A stretch of 64,000 nucleotides of DNA from Deltaproteobacteria bacterium IMCC39524 (GTDB taxonomy: Bacteria; Desulfobacterota; Desulfuromonadia; Desulfuromonadales; BM103). Positions 43,928 through 55,100 of this stretch are shown here, in pieces; the first letter of the stretch is position 1, and each line of letters opens with the position of its first letter. The notes beneath the pieces are model-generated. The model ran no database searches. It was not told the DNA's origin and saw only the letters and a program-made list of their open reading frames with translations. The DNA is taken from positions 558,001 to 622,000 of the forward strand of contig JARUHJ010000001.1 in NCBI GenBank assembly GCA_029667085.1, in the 5' to 3' direction. The translations under genes were made by a program, and so were the position numbers.

Positions 43928-44416
43928 TTATTTCTTCAAAGGAAGCAGCCAGAAACTCATCTGGCCGTCCTGTTCCGTGACCTGCCCGGAGTAGCCAAAG
44001 GAGAGTGCTTTGGTCCCATCTGGAATTTCATAAGAACGCCTAAAAGTCACGGCCTCTTGCGTACTACCCCGAGATGATCGATCCAGAGGTTGCGTCAACA
44101 GGACCCGGGAATCATGATCCAGAAAAAAGATGTAGATATCCAATGAACGAACACGGTTATAAACCATTTTCTGGTGATCGCCCAGTTCTGTTTGACCTGA
44201 GATGTCTAGATTTTGACCGTTAACAACAAATTCGTAGGCAATCTTGAGATCGAAAGTTTCCCAGGTGCCCACCTGGGGGGCGTCTTTCCTCAATTCAACC
44301 TTTTCAGCCGTCACCTTGTTGCCGATATAAAGTTCCTGCGTCTGCAAACACCCGGAAACAAGCAAGACCAGAAGACATGAAAAAATCAATAGAGAAGTTC
44401 TCATAAATTTATTCAT
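43928..44416 (-). CDS. Putative lipoprotein (162 aa)
   Basis: Not recognised. Seen: a lipoprotein signal (SCLLVLLVSGC lipobox) followed by a beta-rich domain, with a conserved-looking LYIGNKVTAEKVELRKDAPQ at the mature N-terminus and a GYSGQVTEQDGQMSFWLLPL end. Cell-envelope location is the safe call. Confidence 0.75.
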   Translation of the reverse strand: MNKFMRTSLLIFSCLLVLLVSGCLQTQELYIGNKVTAEKVELRKDAPQVGTWETFDLKIAYEFVVNGQNLDISGQTELGDHQKMVYNRVRSLDIYIFFLDHDSRVLLTQPLDRSSRGSTQEAVTFRRSYEIPDGTKALSFGYSGQVTEQDGQMSFWLLPLKK

Positions 44417-44454
44417 CGACAGGCTCCTTATCTTTTTGAGTCATTATAACGCAA

Positions 44455-44481
44455 AACGGGGATGCAGCACGCATCCCCGTT
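44455..44481 (-). terminator. Terminator of pyrE
   Basis: A perfect 11-bp stem AACGGGGATGC / GCATCCCCGTT with a 5-nt loop, followed on the minus strand by TTTTGCG. Confidence 0.82.
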
Positions 44482-44506
44482 CAAGTAATCAAGATTATTT
44501 TTGATT

Positions 44507-45067
44507 TCAACCAACAACCTCAGTCCTCGTAAAAACAGACTTCAGGATCTGCCCCTGCGCTTCAATATTCTCACGAGCACCCTCCTCGCGATCAACCAGG
44601 GTAATAATACCCAACACCTCGAGACCTTCCTGCTGAGCGCGATCCACAGCTTTCAAGGACGAATCGCCTGTAGTCGTAACATCTTCAACAATCACAACTC
44701 GGGAGCCTGGCGGCAGGCTCTTGCGTCCTTCCAGCCATTGACCGGTGCCGTGCCCTTTGGGCTCTTTACGAATTATGAAGGCATGGACAGGCTGGCCATC
44801 GAGAGTCGCGGCGATAGACGTTGCCGTTGCGATCGGATCGGCACCCATGGTCAAGCCCCCGACGCCATGAATCGGCCCGTCAAAGGTTTTAACAATCTCC
44901 CAGAAAGCCTTACCCGTCAACAAACCACCTTTGCAATGAAGAGCCGTCTGCTTACCATCAAAATAAAAATTGCTCTTACGTCCGGAAGCCAGAGTCACTT
45001 CACGTTCCTCGTAAGACAGCTCACGTACAATCTGCATCAATTCATTACGTTCCTGCTCTGTCATCAT
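44507..45067 (-). CDS. pyrE: Orotate phosphoribosyltransferase
   Basis: Joins orotate and PRPP to give OMP in pyrimidine synthesis. Seen: ASGRKSNFYFDGKQT, GGLTMGADPIATATS, IIRKEPKGHGTGQWLEG and the PRPP motif VVIVEDVTTTGDSSLKA; 186 aa. Lies downstream of purF and separated from it by about 100 bp of repeat-like DNA (45070-45160). Confidence 0.96.
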   Translation of the reverse strand: MMTEQERNELMQIVRELSYEEREVTLASGRKSNFYFDGKQTALHCKGGLLTGKAFWEIVKTFDGPIHGVGGLTMGADPIATATSIAATLDGQPVHAFIIRKEPKGHGTGQWLEGRKSLPPGSRVVIVEDVTTTGDSSLKAVDRAQQEGLEVLGIITLVDREEGARENIEAQGQILKSVFTRTEVVG

Positions 45068-45166
45068 TCTCTCCTTAAAACTTGTTTAACAGGTTCAAGG
45101 AAAAGGGTTATGGGCTCAAGGTTAACCCTTAACCCTGAACCTTTCTCCCTTAACCGTATATTTTTA

Positions 45167-46576
45167 TCAAAAAAGTCCAAGCTGACTATCAGACTTTAAC
45201 CTGGGGAACTTGACCGGATATTCGCCGCTGAAACAGGCGTCGCAAAAACGCTTGCCTTCACAGCCTTGCGGGACTCCCGCCGCAGACAACATGCCTTCTC
45301 GGCTCAGGTAGCCAATGGAATCAGCGGTAATGTATCGGGCAATCTCTTCAATGGTATGCGACGAGGAGATCAATTCCTTACGGGACGGCGTATCTATCCC
45401 GTAGTAGCAGGGAAAACTGGTCGGTGGACTGGAAAGGCGCACATGAACTTCTCGAGCACCTGCGTTGCGAATCATTTTGACGATCTTGCGCGCCGTGGTG
45501 CCGCGCACCAGAGAGTCGTCAACAACGACAACACGCTTACCCTCAATCACAGCACGGACAGGATTGAGCTTGAGCTTGACGCCGAAGTGGCGAATCGACT
45601 GCTGCGGCTCAATAAAGGTTCGACCGACGTAATGATTGCGAATCAACCCCAACTCGAAGGGGATTCCCGATTCTTCGGCATAACCCATTGTCGCCGGTAC
45701 GCCGGAGTCCGGCACTGCAAGCACGACATCAGCGTCGACATGATGTTCGCGGGCCAGTTGGCGACCGAGCTCTTTACGGACCGTGTAGACCTGTTCACCA
45801 AAGATCGTGCTGTCCGGACGTGCAAAGTAGACAAATTCGAAGATACAGGGGGATGGCGCGGTTTCTTTAAAGGGCCGGTAAGACGTCATGCCGTCCTTAT
45901 CAATAACAACCATCTCGCCCGGATCGATTTCACGGATAAACTCCGCCTCGATCAGGTCAAAGGCACAAGTCTCGGAGGCGACAACATAAGCACCGTTGAG
46001 TCGGCCGAGAGCAAGAGGACGGAAACCGTTCGGGTCACGAACTGCGACCATGCGCGTTTCAGTGAGAAAGACGATGCTGTAGGCTCCCTTAACCGACATT
46101 AAAGCTTCAGCAACACGTTCCGCTAATGAATCGCTCTGCGATTTTGCCAGCAAGTGAATCAGAACTTCCGTGTCAGAGGTCGTGGAGAAGATCGAGCCTG
46201 TATGCTCCAGACCATTCCTCACTTCCTGAGCGTCAACCAGGTTGCCGTTATGAGCAACGGCGATGCTACCGCGGGCATAATCAACCATGATCGGCTGAAC
46301 ATTTTTGAAGTCGCTGCTGCCTGCGGTTGAATAGCGCACATGGCCGATCGCGTTGCGGCCGGGCAATTCGTCAAAAATCGAGTCCCGTTTGAAGCGGTCG
46401 GACACCAGCCCCATACCTTTATAGGAGTGCAACCTCTTCCCATCGCCGGAGACAATGCCACAACTCTCCTGACCGCGATGCTGCAAAGCATAAAGACCGA
46501 GGTAGGTCAGGTTGGAGGCCTCCGGATGGCCGAAGATACCGAAGACACCGCATTCATCATGGAACTTGTCAGGCAT
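45167..46576 (-). CDS. purF: Amidophosphoribosyltransferase
   Basis: First committed step of purine synthesis: PRPP plus glutamine gives phosphoribosylamine. Seen: after an 8-residue propeptide, nucleophile Cys9 in [11 protein letters not shown]; the PRPP loop [18 protein letters not shown]; and Fe-S cysteines in [16 protein letters not shown] and [10 protein letters not shown], so it is the Fe-S-containing B. subtilis-type enzyme; 469 aa. It follows purQ on the same strand; the three purine genes form a cluster. Confidence 0.97.
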   Translation of the reverse strand: MPDKFHDECGVFGIFGHPEASNLTYLGLYALQHRGQESCGIVSGDGKRLHSYKGMGLVSDRFKRDSIFDELPGRNAIGHVRYSTAGSSDFKNVQPIMVDYARGSIAVAHNGNLVDAQEVRNGLEHTGSIFSTTSDTEVLIHLLAKSQSDSLAERVAEALMSVKGAYSIVFLTETRMVAVRDPNGFRPLALGRLNGAYVVASETCAFDLIEAEFIREIDPGEMVVIDKDGMTSYRPFKETAPSPCIFEFVYFARPDSTIFGEQVYTVRKELGRQLAREHHVDADVVLAVPDSGVPATMGYAEESGIPFELGLIRNHYVGRTFIEPQQSIRHFGVKLKLNPVRAVIEGKRVVVVDDSLVRGTTARKIVKMIRNAGAREVHVRLSSPPTSFPCYYGIDTPSRKELISSSHTIEEIARYITADSIGYLSREGMLSAAGVPQGCEGKRFCDACFSGEYPVKFPRLKSDSQLGLF

Positions 46577-46665
46577 GATTTAAAAATCTCCGCCGCTGGA
46601 GACCAGCGTTGTTTATTGCTTTTGGTTTTACCAGGTACCGCGTCCCACGAACTGCGCCCCTGGTC

Positions 46666-47499
46666 TTAAAGTAATTTCTCACGAATGTACTTGACTGCAT
46701 TGATATAAAACCACAAACCCATACCCTCTTCCGGCAACTCTGGCTCCCGGGTCCAGCGGGGATGATGAGTTCTGTGAATATAAGCTTCCGGGTGCGGCAT
46801 CAAGCCAAAGAGCCTGCCGGATTCGTCGCAGACACCGGCAATTGCGGCCACAGAACCGTTCGGATTCAACGGATACTCCATAACCGGTGCCCGGTAATCT
46901 GCGTTGCAGTATTTGACAACAGACAAGTGCTTTTCCTCAATCTGCTGCAACAGCTCGTCGTTCTCGACAACAAACTTGCCTTCACCGTGGCGCACCGGCA
47001 GATAAACGCCGTCGAGGCCGCGGGTAAAAACACAGGGCGACTCCTGGTCAACCTTGAGGTAGCACCAGCGATCTTCGAAGCGGCCGCCATCATTGAAGGT
47101 TAAGGTCGCCGACTGTCTCTGGTAATCTCCACCAATAGCCGGGAGCAAGCCCATCTTGGTCATCAACTGGAAACCGTTGCAGACGCCCATAACCAGCTTG
47201 CCGTCAGCAATAAAGCGCTGCAACTGATCGCTCAGGGTCTCCTCACTGCCTTTAACCGCGGCATGAGTCAACCGATTCGCTCCGGCCTTGGCGCTACCCA
47301 GGTCGTCGCCATCCAGAAAGCCGCCAGCCAGGTTGAGAAAATGATAATCATCCAGCCGGGCCCGGCCGGAGATCAGTTCGGCAACATGGACAATATCAAC
47401 AACTTCAGCTCCAGCCACGCGGCAAGCGTTAGCGACTTCACGTTCACAGTTGGTGCCATTACCGGAGATGACAACAGCCCGTACTTGTTTAGACATCAT
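46666..47499 (-). CDS. purQ: Phosphoribosylformylglycinamidine synthase glutaminase subunit
   Basis: Supplies ammonia from glutamine to PurL. Seen: RAVVISGNGTNCEREVANAC, the nucleophile elbow GVCNGFQLMTKMG, and catalytic His/Glu in LMPHPEAYIH. At about 277 aa it is longer than the usual 220-230 aa. The start ATG at 47499 overlaps the purL TAA by one base (TAATG), with GGGAG upstream, so it is translationally coupled. Confidence 0.94.
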   Translation of the reverse strand: MMSKQVRAVVISGNGTNCEREVANACRVAGAEVVDIVHVAELISGRARLDDYHFLNLAGGFLDGDDLGSAKAGANRLTHAAVKGSEETLSDQLQRFIADGKLVMGVCNGFQLMTKMGLLPAIGGDYQRQSATLTFNDGGRFEDRWCYLKVDQESPCVFTRGLDGVYLPVRHGEGKFVVENDELLQQIEEKHLSVVKYCNADYRAPVMEYPLNPNGSVAAIAGVCDESGRLFGLMPHPEAYIHRTHHPRWTREPELPEEGMGLWFYINAVKYIREKLL

Positions 47500-50480
47500 T
47501 ACATCTCCCGCAGCGGGCTCTGCCACGCTTCCTTGAGATCATCAATAGTGCTTCGAATCAGAACTTCACCCTGCAGACCTGTAATCGTCAGGTCCTCATC
47601 AGCAGTCACTTCGCCGATGCATGCGAAAATCTGGCCGGCGAAAAGCTTCTCGAACGGCTCACTGTTCTCTTCTTTAACCGTCACCAAGAGTCGACTGGCC
47701 GATTCACTGTAGAGCACCCGATCGTCTCTCATGGCGGCATCAACGGGGACATCGTGCAGATCAACGGAGATGCCGAAGCCACCGGCAAATGCGGTTTCCG
47801 CAAGAGCGACCGCGAGGCCACCGTCAGAGAGGTCGTGACAGGAAGCGACCAACCCCTCTTCCTGAGCAGCATTAAGTGTACGATAACGCTGCATGGCGCT
47901 CTCTGCGTCAACCTTCGGGACGTTGGCCCCGATCTGGTCATGCAGAGCATAATACTCGGAGCCACCGAGCTCGTTCCGGGTTTCACCAAGCAGGTAAACC
48001 AGGTCACCGGGTGCCTTGGCATCCATAGTGACCGCCTTGCGCAAGTCCTCGATTTTGCCAATCACGGAAAAAAGCACGGTCGGCGGAATCGAGATCTTGG
48101 TATCGCCGATCATGTAGTCGTTCTTCATGGAGTCTTTACCGGAGATCAGGGGAACGCCAAAAGCCAGGCAGTAATCGTAGAGAGCCTGGTTGGCGCGAAC
48201 GAGCTGGGCTGCCTTGTATTCCCCGTCCGGCGTTTTGGCGCTGATCACAGGGTCGCACCAGCAGAAGTTGTCCAGGCCTGCCACATGCTCGATATTCCCC
48301 CCAACGGCCACGTAATTACGCAAGCCCTCATCCACCGCGTTGGCCATCATATGATAGGTATCGATATCGCTGTAACTCGGGCAGATTCCGTGGGCGACCA
48401 CCACACCTTCGAAGGAGTCAAAGAGAGGCTTAACGACTGCAGCATCGGAAGGCCCGTCATTGGCTACACCAACCAGCGGCTTAATAACCGTTCCAGCCTG
48501 AACTTCGTGGTCGTAACGACGCACAACCGATTCCTTTGAGCAGATATCGAGACGGCCCAGCATCTGACGCAGGGTCGCATCCATATCAAGAGGCTGAGAA
48601 AAGTCAGGCTCCTGCAACAAAGGCGGTGTCCAGCGCGCCGGCAGGACCATCTGCGGCACTCCGTCGTGGATAAACTCCATCGGCAGATATGAGGCGGTTT
48701 CACCTTCGTAGAGACAGTGGAAATAACCGGAATCGGTAAACTGACCAAGATCGGTGATTTCAACACCCATTTCATCAGCCAGGGTTGAAAACTCTTCCAG
48801 CTTCTCAGGTGGCACAGCCATGGTCATGCGCTCCTGGGCTTCAGAGATCAGAATCTCCCAGGGTTGCAGGCCACTGTACTTGAGAGGCGCACGGTCGAGG
48901 TGCATCTCGAAGCCATTGGTGAATTCAGCCATCTCACCAACCGACGAAGAGAGACCGCCGGCGCCGTTGTCGGTAATCGCGTTATAAAGACCGCGATCAC
49001 GGGCAATGATCAAGAAATCAAACATGCGGCGCTGGGTGATCGGATCACCGATCTGCACTGCGGTTACCGGTGAACCTTCGTGAAGCTCTTCCGAGGAGAA
49101 AGTGGCACCGTGAATGCCATCCTTGCCAACGCGGCCGCCAGCCATAACGATGCGGTCGCCAACTTTGGCTTCTTTCTCATGACCGGGCTGGCCATTGAGA
49201 ACACGCGGCATAATCGCGCCCGTACCGCAGTAGACCAATGGCTTGCCGGCAAAGCGCTCATCAAAGACGAGCGAACCATTGACTGTGGGGATGCCGCTCT
49301 TGTTGCCGCCGTGCTCAACACCCTCAACAACACCTTCGAAAATCCGGCGAGGGTGAAGCAGGCGCGGAGGCAGAGGCTTGTCGTAAAAAGGAGAGGCAAA
49401 ACAAAAAACATCGGTGTTAAACATCAGGCGAGCGCCCATGCCGGTGCCAAAGGGGTCCCGGTTGCAACCGACGATACCTGTCAGCGCGCCACCGTAAGGA
49501 TCAAGGGCGCTCGGCGAGTTGTGCGTTTCAACCTTGAAGACCAGGCTCCAGTCATCGTTAAACTTGATGACTCCGGCGTTATCCTTGAAAACAGAGAGGC
49601 AGATATCGTCCTTGCCCCGTGCTTTACGAACATCAGCCGTCACCTGCATGATGTAGCTCTTGAAGAGCGAGTTGATGACTTCCTGGTTGCCCTGATCATC
49701 CTCGTACTCAATGCGCGCGGAGAAGATCTTGTGTTTGCAGTGCTCGCTCCAGGTCTGGGCCAGTGCTTCAAGTTCGACATCAGTGGGCATAGCGCCAAGG
49801 CCGACAGCCTTGCGCGAAGCGATCACATCGTCCTGGCGGAAGTAGGACTGGATCGCCAGCATCTCCTCGAGGGTCAAGGCAAGCATGCCGCTGCGGCTGA
49901 TCTCTATCAGAGCGTCGTCACTGACTTCGAGGCTGATCGGCCTGACTGCCGGTTTCGCTGTACTGGTCACCTTGGGGACAGTCACCGCGACGCCCCTGCT
50001 GCCATCGAAATCGGCACGTGAGACAATGTCCCAACGTTGGATCAAGCCATTACCGAGAAAATCCTTGGCGATTCTCTCAGCGTCCTCAACAGAGATAGCG
50101 CCGGAGAGGAGGTACTGGACCGAGGTATAGACGCCCTCCTCCGAGGTAAAAACTCTCCCTGTCTGGTATTGGATCGCTTCACGTGCAGTTCGCCCAACAT
50201 TATCGGTTACGCCAGGGCGATAACCAACCTCGACCAAAACGTCGAAGTCGTGAGCCAGAGGCTGGTTGATTGCATAGTCCTGGATCACCGGATCACTGAA
50301 CGGCCCAGCGGCAGCAGCGGCAACCTCATCTTCTGAAAGTTGCGCGTCGACGGTATAAACATCAATCGTTCGCACCGATTGCAATTCAATACCGAGATGC
50401 TCACGAATCTCGCGCCGCACACGCTCACCTCGAGCATCACGAACATTCTCTTTGAGACCGACTACTATTCGCCAGGCCAT
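47499..50480 (-). CDS. purL: Phosphoribosylformylglycinamidine synthase, PurS-PurL fusion
   Basis: ATP-dependent amidation of FGAR to FGAM. 993 aa. Seen: PurS-like ferredoxin folds at the N-terminus (WRIVVGLKENVRDARGE and FDVLVEVGYRPGVTDNVGRT, about 1-165), then two AIRS-type ATP-binding halves with TWSEHCKHKIF, VFKVETHNSPSALDPYGGA, GDRIVMAGGRVGKDGIHGAT and SCHDLSDGGLAVALAE. The glutaminase is the separate purQ next door. The start is the ATG at 50480, 7 nt after AAGGAG; a TTG 6 nt earlier is not needed. Confidence 0.96.
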   Translation of the reverse strand: MAWRIVVGLKENVRDARGERVRREIREHLGIELQSVRTIDVYTVDAQLSEDEVAAAAAGPFSDPVIQDYAINQPLAHDFDVLVEVGYRPGVTDNVGRTAREAIQYQTGRVFTSEEGVYTSVQYLLSGAISVEDAERIAKDFLGNGLIQRWDIVSRADFDGSRGVAVTVPKVTSTAKPAVRPISLEVSDDALIEISRSGMLALTLEEMLAIQSYFRQDDVIASRKAVGLGAMPTDVELEALAQTWSEHCKHKIFSARIEYEDDQGNQEVINSLFKSYIMQVTADVRKARGKDDICLSVFKDNAGVIKFNDDWSLVFKVETHNSPSALDPYGGALTGIVGCNRDPFGTGMGARLMFNTDVFCFASPFYDKPLPPRLLHPRRIFEGVVEGVEHGGNKSGIPTVNGSLVFDERFAGKPLVYCGTGAIMPRVLNGQPGHEKEAKVGDRIVMAGGRVGKDGIHGATFSSEELHEGSPVTAVQIGDPITQRRMFDFLIIARDRGLYNAITDNGAGGLSSSVGEMAEFTNGFEMHLDRAPLKYSGLQPWEILISEAQERMTMAVPPEKLEEFSTLADEMGVEITDLGQFTDSGYFHCLYEGETASYLPMEFIHDGVPQMVLPARWTPPLLQEPDFSQPLDMDATLRQMLGRLDICSKESVVRRYDHEVQAGTVIKPLVGVANDGPSDAAVVKPLFDSFEGVVVAHGICPSYSDIDTYHMMANAVDEGLRNYVAVGGNIEHVAGLDNFCWCDPVISAKTPDGEYKAAQLVRANQALYDYCLAFGVPLISGKDSMKNDYMIGDTKISIPPTVLFSVIGKIEDLRKAVTMDAKAPGDLVYLLGETRNELGGSEYYALHDQIGANVPKVDAESAMQRYRTLNAAQEEGLVASCHDLSDGGLAVALAETAFAGGFGISVDLHDVPVDAAMRDDRVLYSESASRLLVTVKEENSEPFEKLFAGQIFACIGEVTADEDLTITGLQGEVLIRSTIDDLKEAWQSPLREM

Positions 50481-50517
50481 GTACAAACTCCTTAAGAACT
50501 AACTTTAAGTTTTTAAC

Positions 50518-50562
50518 CACGAAGAACACGAAGAACACGAAGAACACGAAGAACACGAAGAA
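50518..50562. repeat. Five tandem 9-bp units (CACGAAGAA)
   Basis: Five exact copies of CACGAAGAA in the spacer just upstream of purL, preceded by TTAACCA. The same phrase is a widespread intergenic motif type in related genomes, from memory. Confidence 0.9.
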
Positions 50563-50736
50563 CAATCAGCCACCACTTTTAAACATAACTCTTAATCATG
50601 ATGGACTACTGGAGCTAAAGCTAAAAACTCTATTTAAGGCTTAAAAACACTGCTGAGAAGAAACACAGACGTCACAATATCCTCTTCGTGCTCTTCTTGC
50701 TCAAAGCCTTACCTGGTTAAACTACGGCAGCAACTT

Positions 50737-51504
50737 CTATGCAGCCCAAAGTACCGGCAGATGCTGTTTGCCGAGGAGAACCTGCGGTTCACAAATATTT
50801 TGTTTCTCCAGGACCTCGCGAACAACCTCTACAGCGAGATCCGGTCGATTGTTGGTTTCACTCAGATGACCCAGGAAAACTGTTTCAAGCCCGTTCCAGA
50901 GGAGACTCTGCAACAAATTGCCAGCGGCGTTATTGGAGAGATGGCCGTGATTACTGCGTACACGTTGCTTCAACTTCCAGGGGTAAGGCCCGTCGCGCAA
51001 AAGTTCTTCGTCGTGATTGGTTTCAAGCACCAGAGCGCGGCACTCTTGCAGGCACTCAGTCACCAGGCGCGTCACAATCCCAAGGTCCGTGGCCACACCC
51101 ACTTTGCCCCGTTCGCCGTCCAGCGTAAAGCCAACCGGAGCCACACAATCGTGTGTGATCGCAAAAGGCCTGATCGTCAGGTCTTTGATCGTAAATTCCT
51201 CGCCATCAACAAACTCCTGAACACAGTCAGGCTTGCCAACGTCCGGCAATTTCCTGGCCAGATCTGCTTGCAGATAGACCGGCAGGTCAAGTTGGCGGAC
51301 CAGGGGGCCGAGACCGCGAACATGGTCGCCATGCTCATGAGTAATCAGCAGAGCGTCGAGGCTCTCTGCTTCGACACCAATGGAATCAAGACGTTTGCGC
51401 AACTCTCGAGCAGAAAGTCCGGCGTCTATCAAGAGCCGTGTTTTACCGCTTTCAACAAGGATCGAGTTGCCTTTGCTGCCACTGGCGAGAAGGCAGATTT
51501 TCAT
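50737..51504 (-). CDS. MBL-fold metallohydrolase, YycJ-like
   Basis: Metallo-beta-lactamase-fold enzyme of the YycJ/WalJ group, in B. subtilis linked to double-strand DNA exonuclease activity. Seen: MKICLLASGSKGNSILVES, RLLIDAGLSARELRKRL, THEHGDHVRGLGPL (HxHxDH), ETNHDEELLRDGPYPWKLKQR and GHLSETNNRPDLA; 255 aa. Lies upstream of purL on the same strand; the spacer between them is about 250 bp, so it is probably separately expressed. Confidence 0.92.
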   Translation of the reverse strand: MKICLLASGSKGNSILVESGKTRLLIDAGLSARELRKRLDSIGVEAESLDALLITHEHGDHVRGLGPLVRQLDLPVYLQADLARKLPDVGKPDCVQEFVDGEEFTIKDLTIRPFAITHDCVAPVGFTLDGERGKVGVATDLGIVTRLVTECLQECRALVLETNHDEELLRDGPYPWKLKQRVRSNHGHLSNNAAGNLLQSLLWNGLETVFLGHLSETNNRPDLAVEVVREVLEKQNICEPQVLLGKQHLPVLWAA

Positions 51505-51607
51505 AGTTCACCTTCTGCCATGAATCGATGAATCTGATGGTGACCAAAGAATGTTTTTGTGGGCGGATACATAACGCAAGAGAGCCAATGATGCAAGTGG
51601 GAATATT

Positions 51608-53641
51608 CTAAGCATTCGGGTCAATCACAGGAAGCAGGATGTAGAAAGTACTCCCGGGCATTCTATCCGGATCGTGACCCGGGCTCTCCACCCAAACGGT
51701 CCCGCCGTGAAGATCAACGATTCCTTTCACGATACTCAAGCCCAGACCTGCACCACGACTCTGGAATGCCACCTTACCCGAGGAGTGCTCTGACACTTCG
51801 CCAACTTCGTGAAATTTGTCGAAGACAGCCTCCTGCTCCGTTTCAGCAATGCCAATACCTTTATCGCAGATAGAAATCTCTACGTAAGGGATCTGTCCAT
51901 TGCTTAGACTGCAGGCGCCGTCAATTCCCCCGGAAGCGAACTTCTCAGCTTTGCGCGGGGTATGGACAAGCTTGGTCTGGACAATAATCGTGCCCCTGTC
52001 CGGCGTAAACTTGATGGCATTACCCAAAACATTACCAAGAGCCTGGATCATGCGATCAACGTCACACCTGACAAGGGGTAAGTCACTCGACAGTTCCAGT
52101 TTAAGATTTTGCTGGCGTTGCTTGATATGGGGTTCAGCCTTATCAAAAGCACGTTGCACCAGAATATTGACGTCAACGTCCTGGCTGATGAGGTCGATCG
52201 TCTGGCCGTCGATCAGAGAGACATCGACCATATCCCTGACGATTTCGGAGAGCCTGTCACTTGCCTTGGAGATATGACGAATCAGCCCGAGGGTATCTTC
52301 ATCAAAAGGCTCTTCACGTTCCGAGAGCAATAGCTCTACATAGCCCATAATAATCGTCAAAGGAGTCTTCAGTTCGTGGGAGGCCAAACCAAGGAAGGAG
52401 TTTTTCATCTGGTTGAGGCGTTCCATCTCAGTTGCTGTGCGCTCGAGATTTTGCCTGATTTCCTCCTCTTTCGTCGCATCACGGATAACGATCTGAATCA
52501 GACGCTTGGACTTGCTGACAACAACTGAGTTGGTTGCTTTCCCCAGAATGATGCTTTGATCCGAGGCCCTCCAGAAGCGGAGGTTCGATTCCGTGGATTT
52601 CTGGGGTTGAGCTAACTGATGCTTCTCGAACTGTTCTTCAAGATTATGGCATTTGATCGACTGAAGGAACGAAAAGTAGTTCTTGTTCTCCATTCGCGAC
52701 TTGGGAAGGCCAAAGAAGGCCTCGGCCGCTTTATTGGCGATGATCAGAGTATCACCTTCATCGCAAACGAGAATGGCATCGCTGGCGTCATCAAGTAGCG
52801 AACGATACATCTCGCGGCTACGCCCCAACTCGGCGCTGATATTTTCCAGATGCTCATAAGATGTTTTCAACTCGAGGTTGGTCGATTCCAGCTCTTGATA
52901 GTTGCGGCTTAATTCTTCGTCACGTTCTTGAAGAGACTTGGCCAAACCGGTCATCGTACTGCCCAGCATGTCCAGCTCACGAGTGTTCAGTTGAGGGGCC
53001 TTGGTCTCGAACCTGCCGGCAGCCAGAGCTTCTGCCATTCCACAAAGGCGACGGATCGGCAGGACCAGATCGTAACGGGTAAAAATCACAATCAGGGCAA
53101 AAGCCGCCACAAAAGCAGCAATCAGGACAAGGACGGTGGAACCGAGATGATCCAGAACCAGCTGATTGAGAATCTGGTCCTGAAAGCCGATTCGGACGCG
53201 CCCAACGACCTTGTCGTTATAATCGTAGAGGGGAGAGGCATGATCATAGATCTTGCCCATAGTTTTCGACTCAAGGATTGAAACCTCGGGAGAGAGGTTG
53301 CCTACATATGTAACTTCGCTTGTCTGTGGGTGTTCCTGATTATTGTAGAGGATGATTCCGGAGGAGTCTTCAACGAGACAATAGCTGATCTGATGGTCGT
53401 TGTTAACGATCTCCTGGCAACGCTCAGAAATGCCATCGATCTCGTCGAGGGGAAGGCCCAGAAGAACGACGGCCTCTACCTGGCTTTTCAAGGCGGCAGC
53501 AAAGGTATGTGCACGGTGAAGAATGCCGTCACGATAACTGCGCCGGAAACTTTCGACATTGAAGCCGGTATTTACAGCGATAGAGAGGGTCAGCGCCAAC
53601 AAGCTGAAGACCAGGATGCGTCTTTCCAGAGAATTTTTCAT
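51608..53641 (-). CDS. Membrane sensor histidine kinase with HAMP and PAS domains
   Basis: Two-component sensor. Seen in order: TM1 (about 8-28), a periplasmic/extracytoplasmic sensor region (about 35-160), TM2 (LVLIAAFVAAFALIVIF, about 167-183), HAMP (about 185-235), a helical linker, PAS (about 275-385), HisKA with H-box ASHELKTPL near 417, and HATPase with NVLGNAIKFT, DKGIGI and GAGLGLSIVKGI. The start is unclear; I use the ATG at 53641 (MKNSLERRI), with alternatives at 53671 (ATG) and 53716 (GTG). The regulator is not adjacent; the signal is unknown. Confidence 0.9.
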   Translation of the reverse strand: MKNSLERRILVFSLLALTLSIAVNTGFNVESFRRSYRDGILHRAHTFAAALKSQVEAVVLLGLPLDEIDGISERCQEIVNNDHQISYCLVEDSSGIILYNNQEHPQTSEVTYVGNLSPEVSILESKTMGKIYDHASPLYDYNDKVVGRVRIGFQDQILNQLVLDHLGSTVLVLIAAFVAAFALIVIFTRYDLVLPIRRLCGMAEALAAGRFETKAPQLNTRELDMLGSTMTGLAKSLQERDEELSRNYQELESTNLELKTSYEHLENISAELGRSREMYRSLLDDASDAILVCDEGDTLIIANKAAEAFFGLPKSRMENKNYFSFLQSIKCHNLEEQFEKHQLAQPQKSTESNLRFWRASDQSIILGKATNSVVVSKSKRLIQIVIRDATKEEEIRQNLERTATEMERLNQMKNSFLGLASHELKTPLTIIMGYVELLLSEREEPFDEDTLGLIRHISKASDRLSEIVRDMVDVSLIDGQTIDLISQDVDVNILVQRAFDKAEPHIKQRQQNLKLELSSDLPLVRCDVDRMIQALGNVLGNAIKFTPDRGTIIVQTKLVHTPRKAEKFASGGIDGACSLSNGQIPYVEISICDKGIGIAETEQEAVFDKFHEVGEVSEHSSGKVAFQSRGAGLGLSIVKGIVDLHGGTVWVESPGHDPDRMPGSTFYILLPVIDPNA

Positions 53642-53793
53642 ATCTTTGTGGGAAAGCCCCCGAGCATCCATAAAATGGTAGGAAAACAAGGCTTTGATGT
53701 GTTGATTAGATGACACATGAAAGCCAGTTGTTTTTTTAACACAAATCTGCGCATCAGAGCAACTGACATTGTTCCTAAAACGATTAAAAACGG

Positions 53794-53822
53794 TTGACCC
53801 TCAGCAGTCGATTCGTTATCAT
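53794..53822 (+). promoter_or_regulatory. Promoter of gapA
   Basis: TTGACC, 17-nt spacer, TATCAT, 85 bp before the gapA ATG and upstream of the leader hairpin. Confidence 0.75.
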
Positions 53823-53842
53823 CCCTGCGTCTAAAATATTTC

Positions 53843-53880
53843 TGCCTGAACGGCTCTCCGTCAGGCATCTTTCTTTTTTT
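53843..53880 (+). terminator. Terminator-like hairpin in the gapA leader
   Basis: TGCCTGA-A-CGG / CCG-TCAGGCA, a 10-bp stem with one bulge and a 4-nt loop, followed by TCTTTCTTTTTTT. It lies between the promoter and the ATG, so it can act as an attenuator; upstream there is no plus-strand gene for it to end. Confidence 0.75.
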
Positions 53881-53882
53881 AA

Positions 53883-54908
<1,026 letters not shown>

Positions 54909-54921
54909 ACGGATACATCAA

Positions 54922-54951
54922 GGGCAGGTTTATAACCTGCCCTGTTTTTTT
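54922..54951 (+). terminator. Terminator of gapA
   Basis: A perfect 9-bp stem GGGCAGGTT / AACCTGCCC with a 3-nt loop, then TGTTTTTTT; 14 bp after the stop. Confidence 0.9.
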
Positions 54952-55100
54952 AACGCAACAGCGCCATGAGAATCTGACAAAGACGCAGAGGGTAAAACGT
55001 GCCCCTTAAACAGTTTATTTCTCTTTAGCGTTAACCCTTATGCGGCTTTTGATCAGGGTGCCCAGTTAAGAAACCTCAGCGATTTCAGTAAGGCGAACAG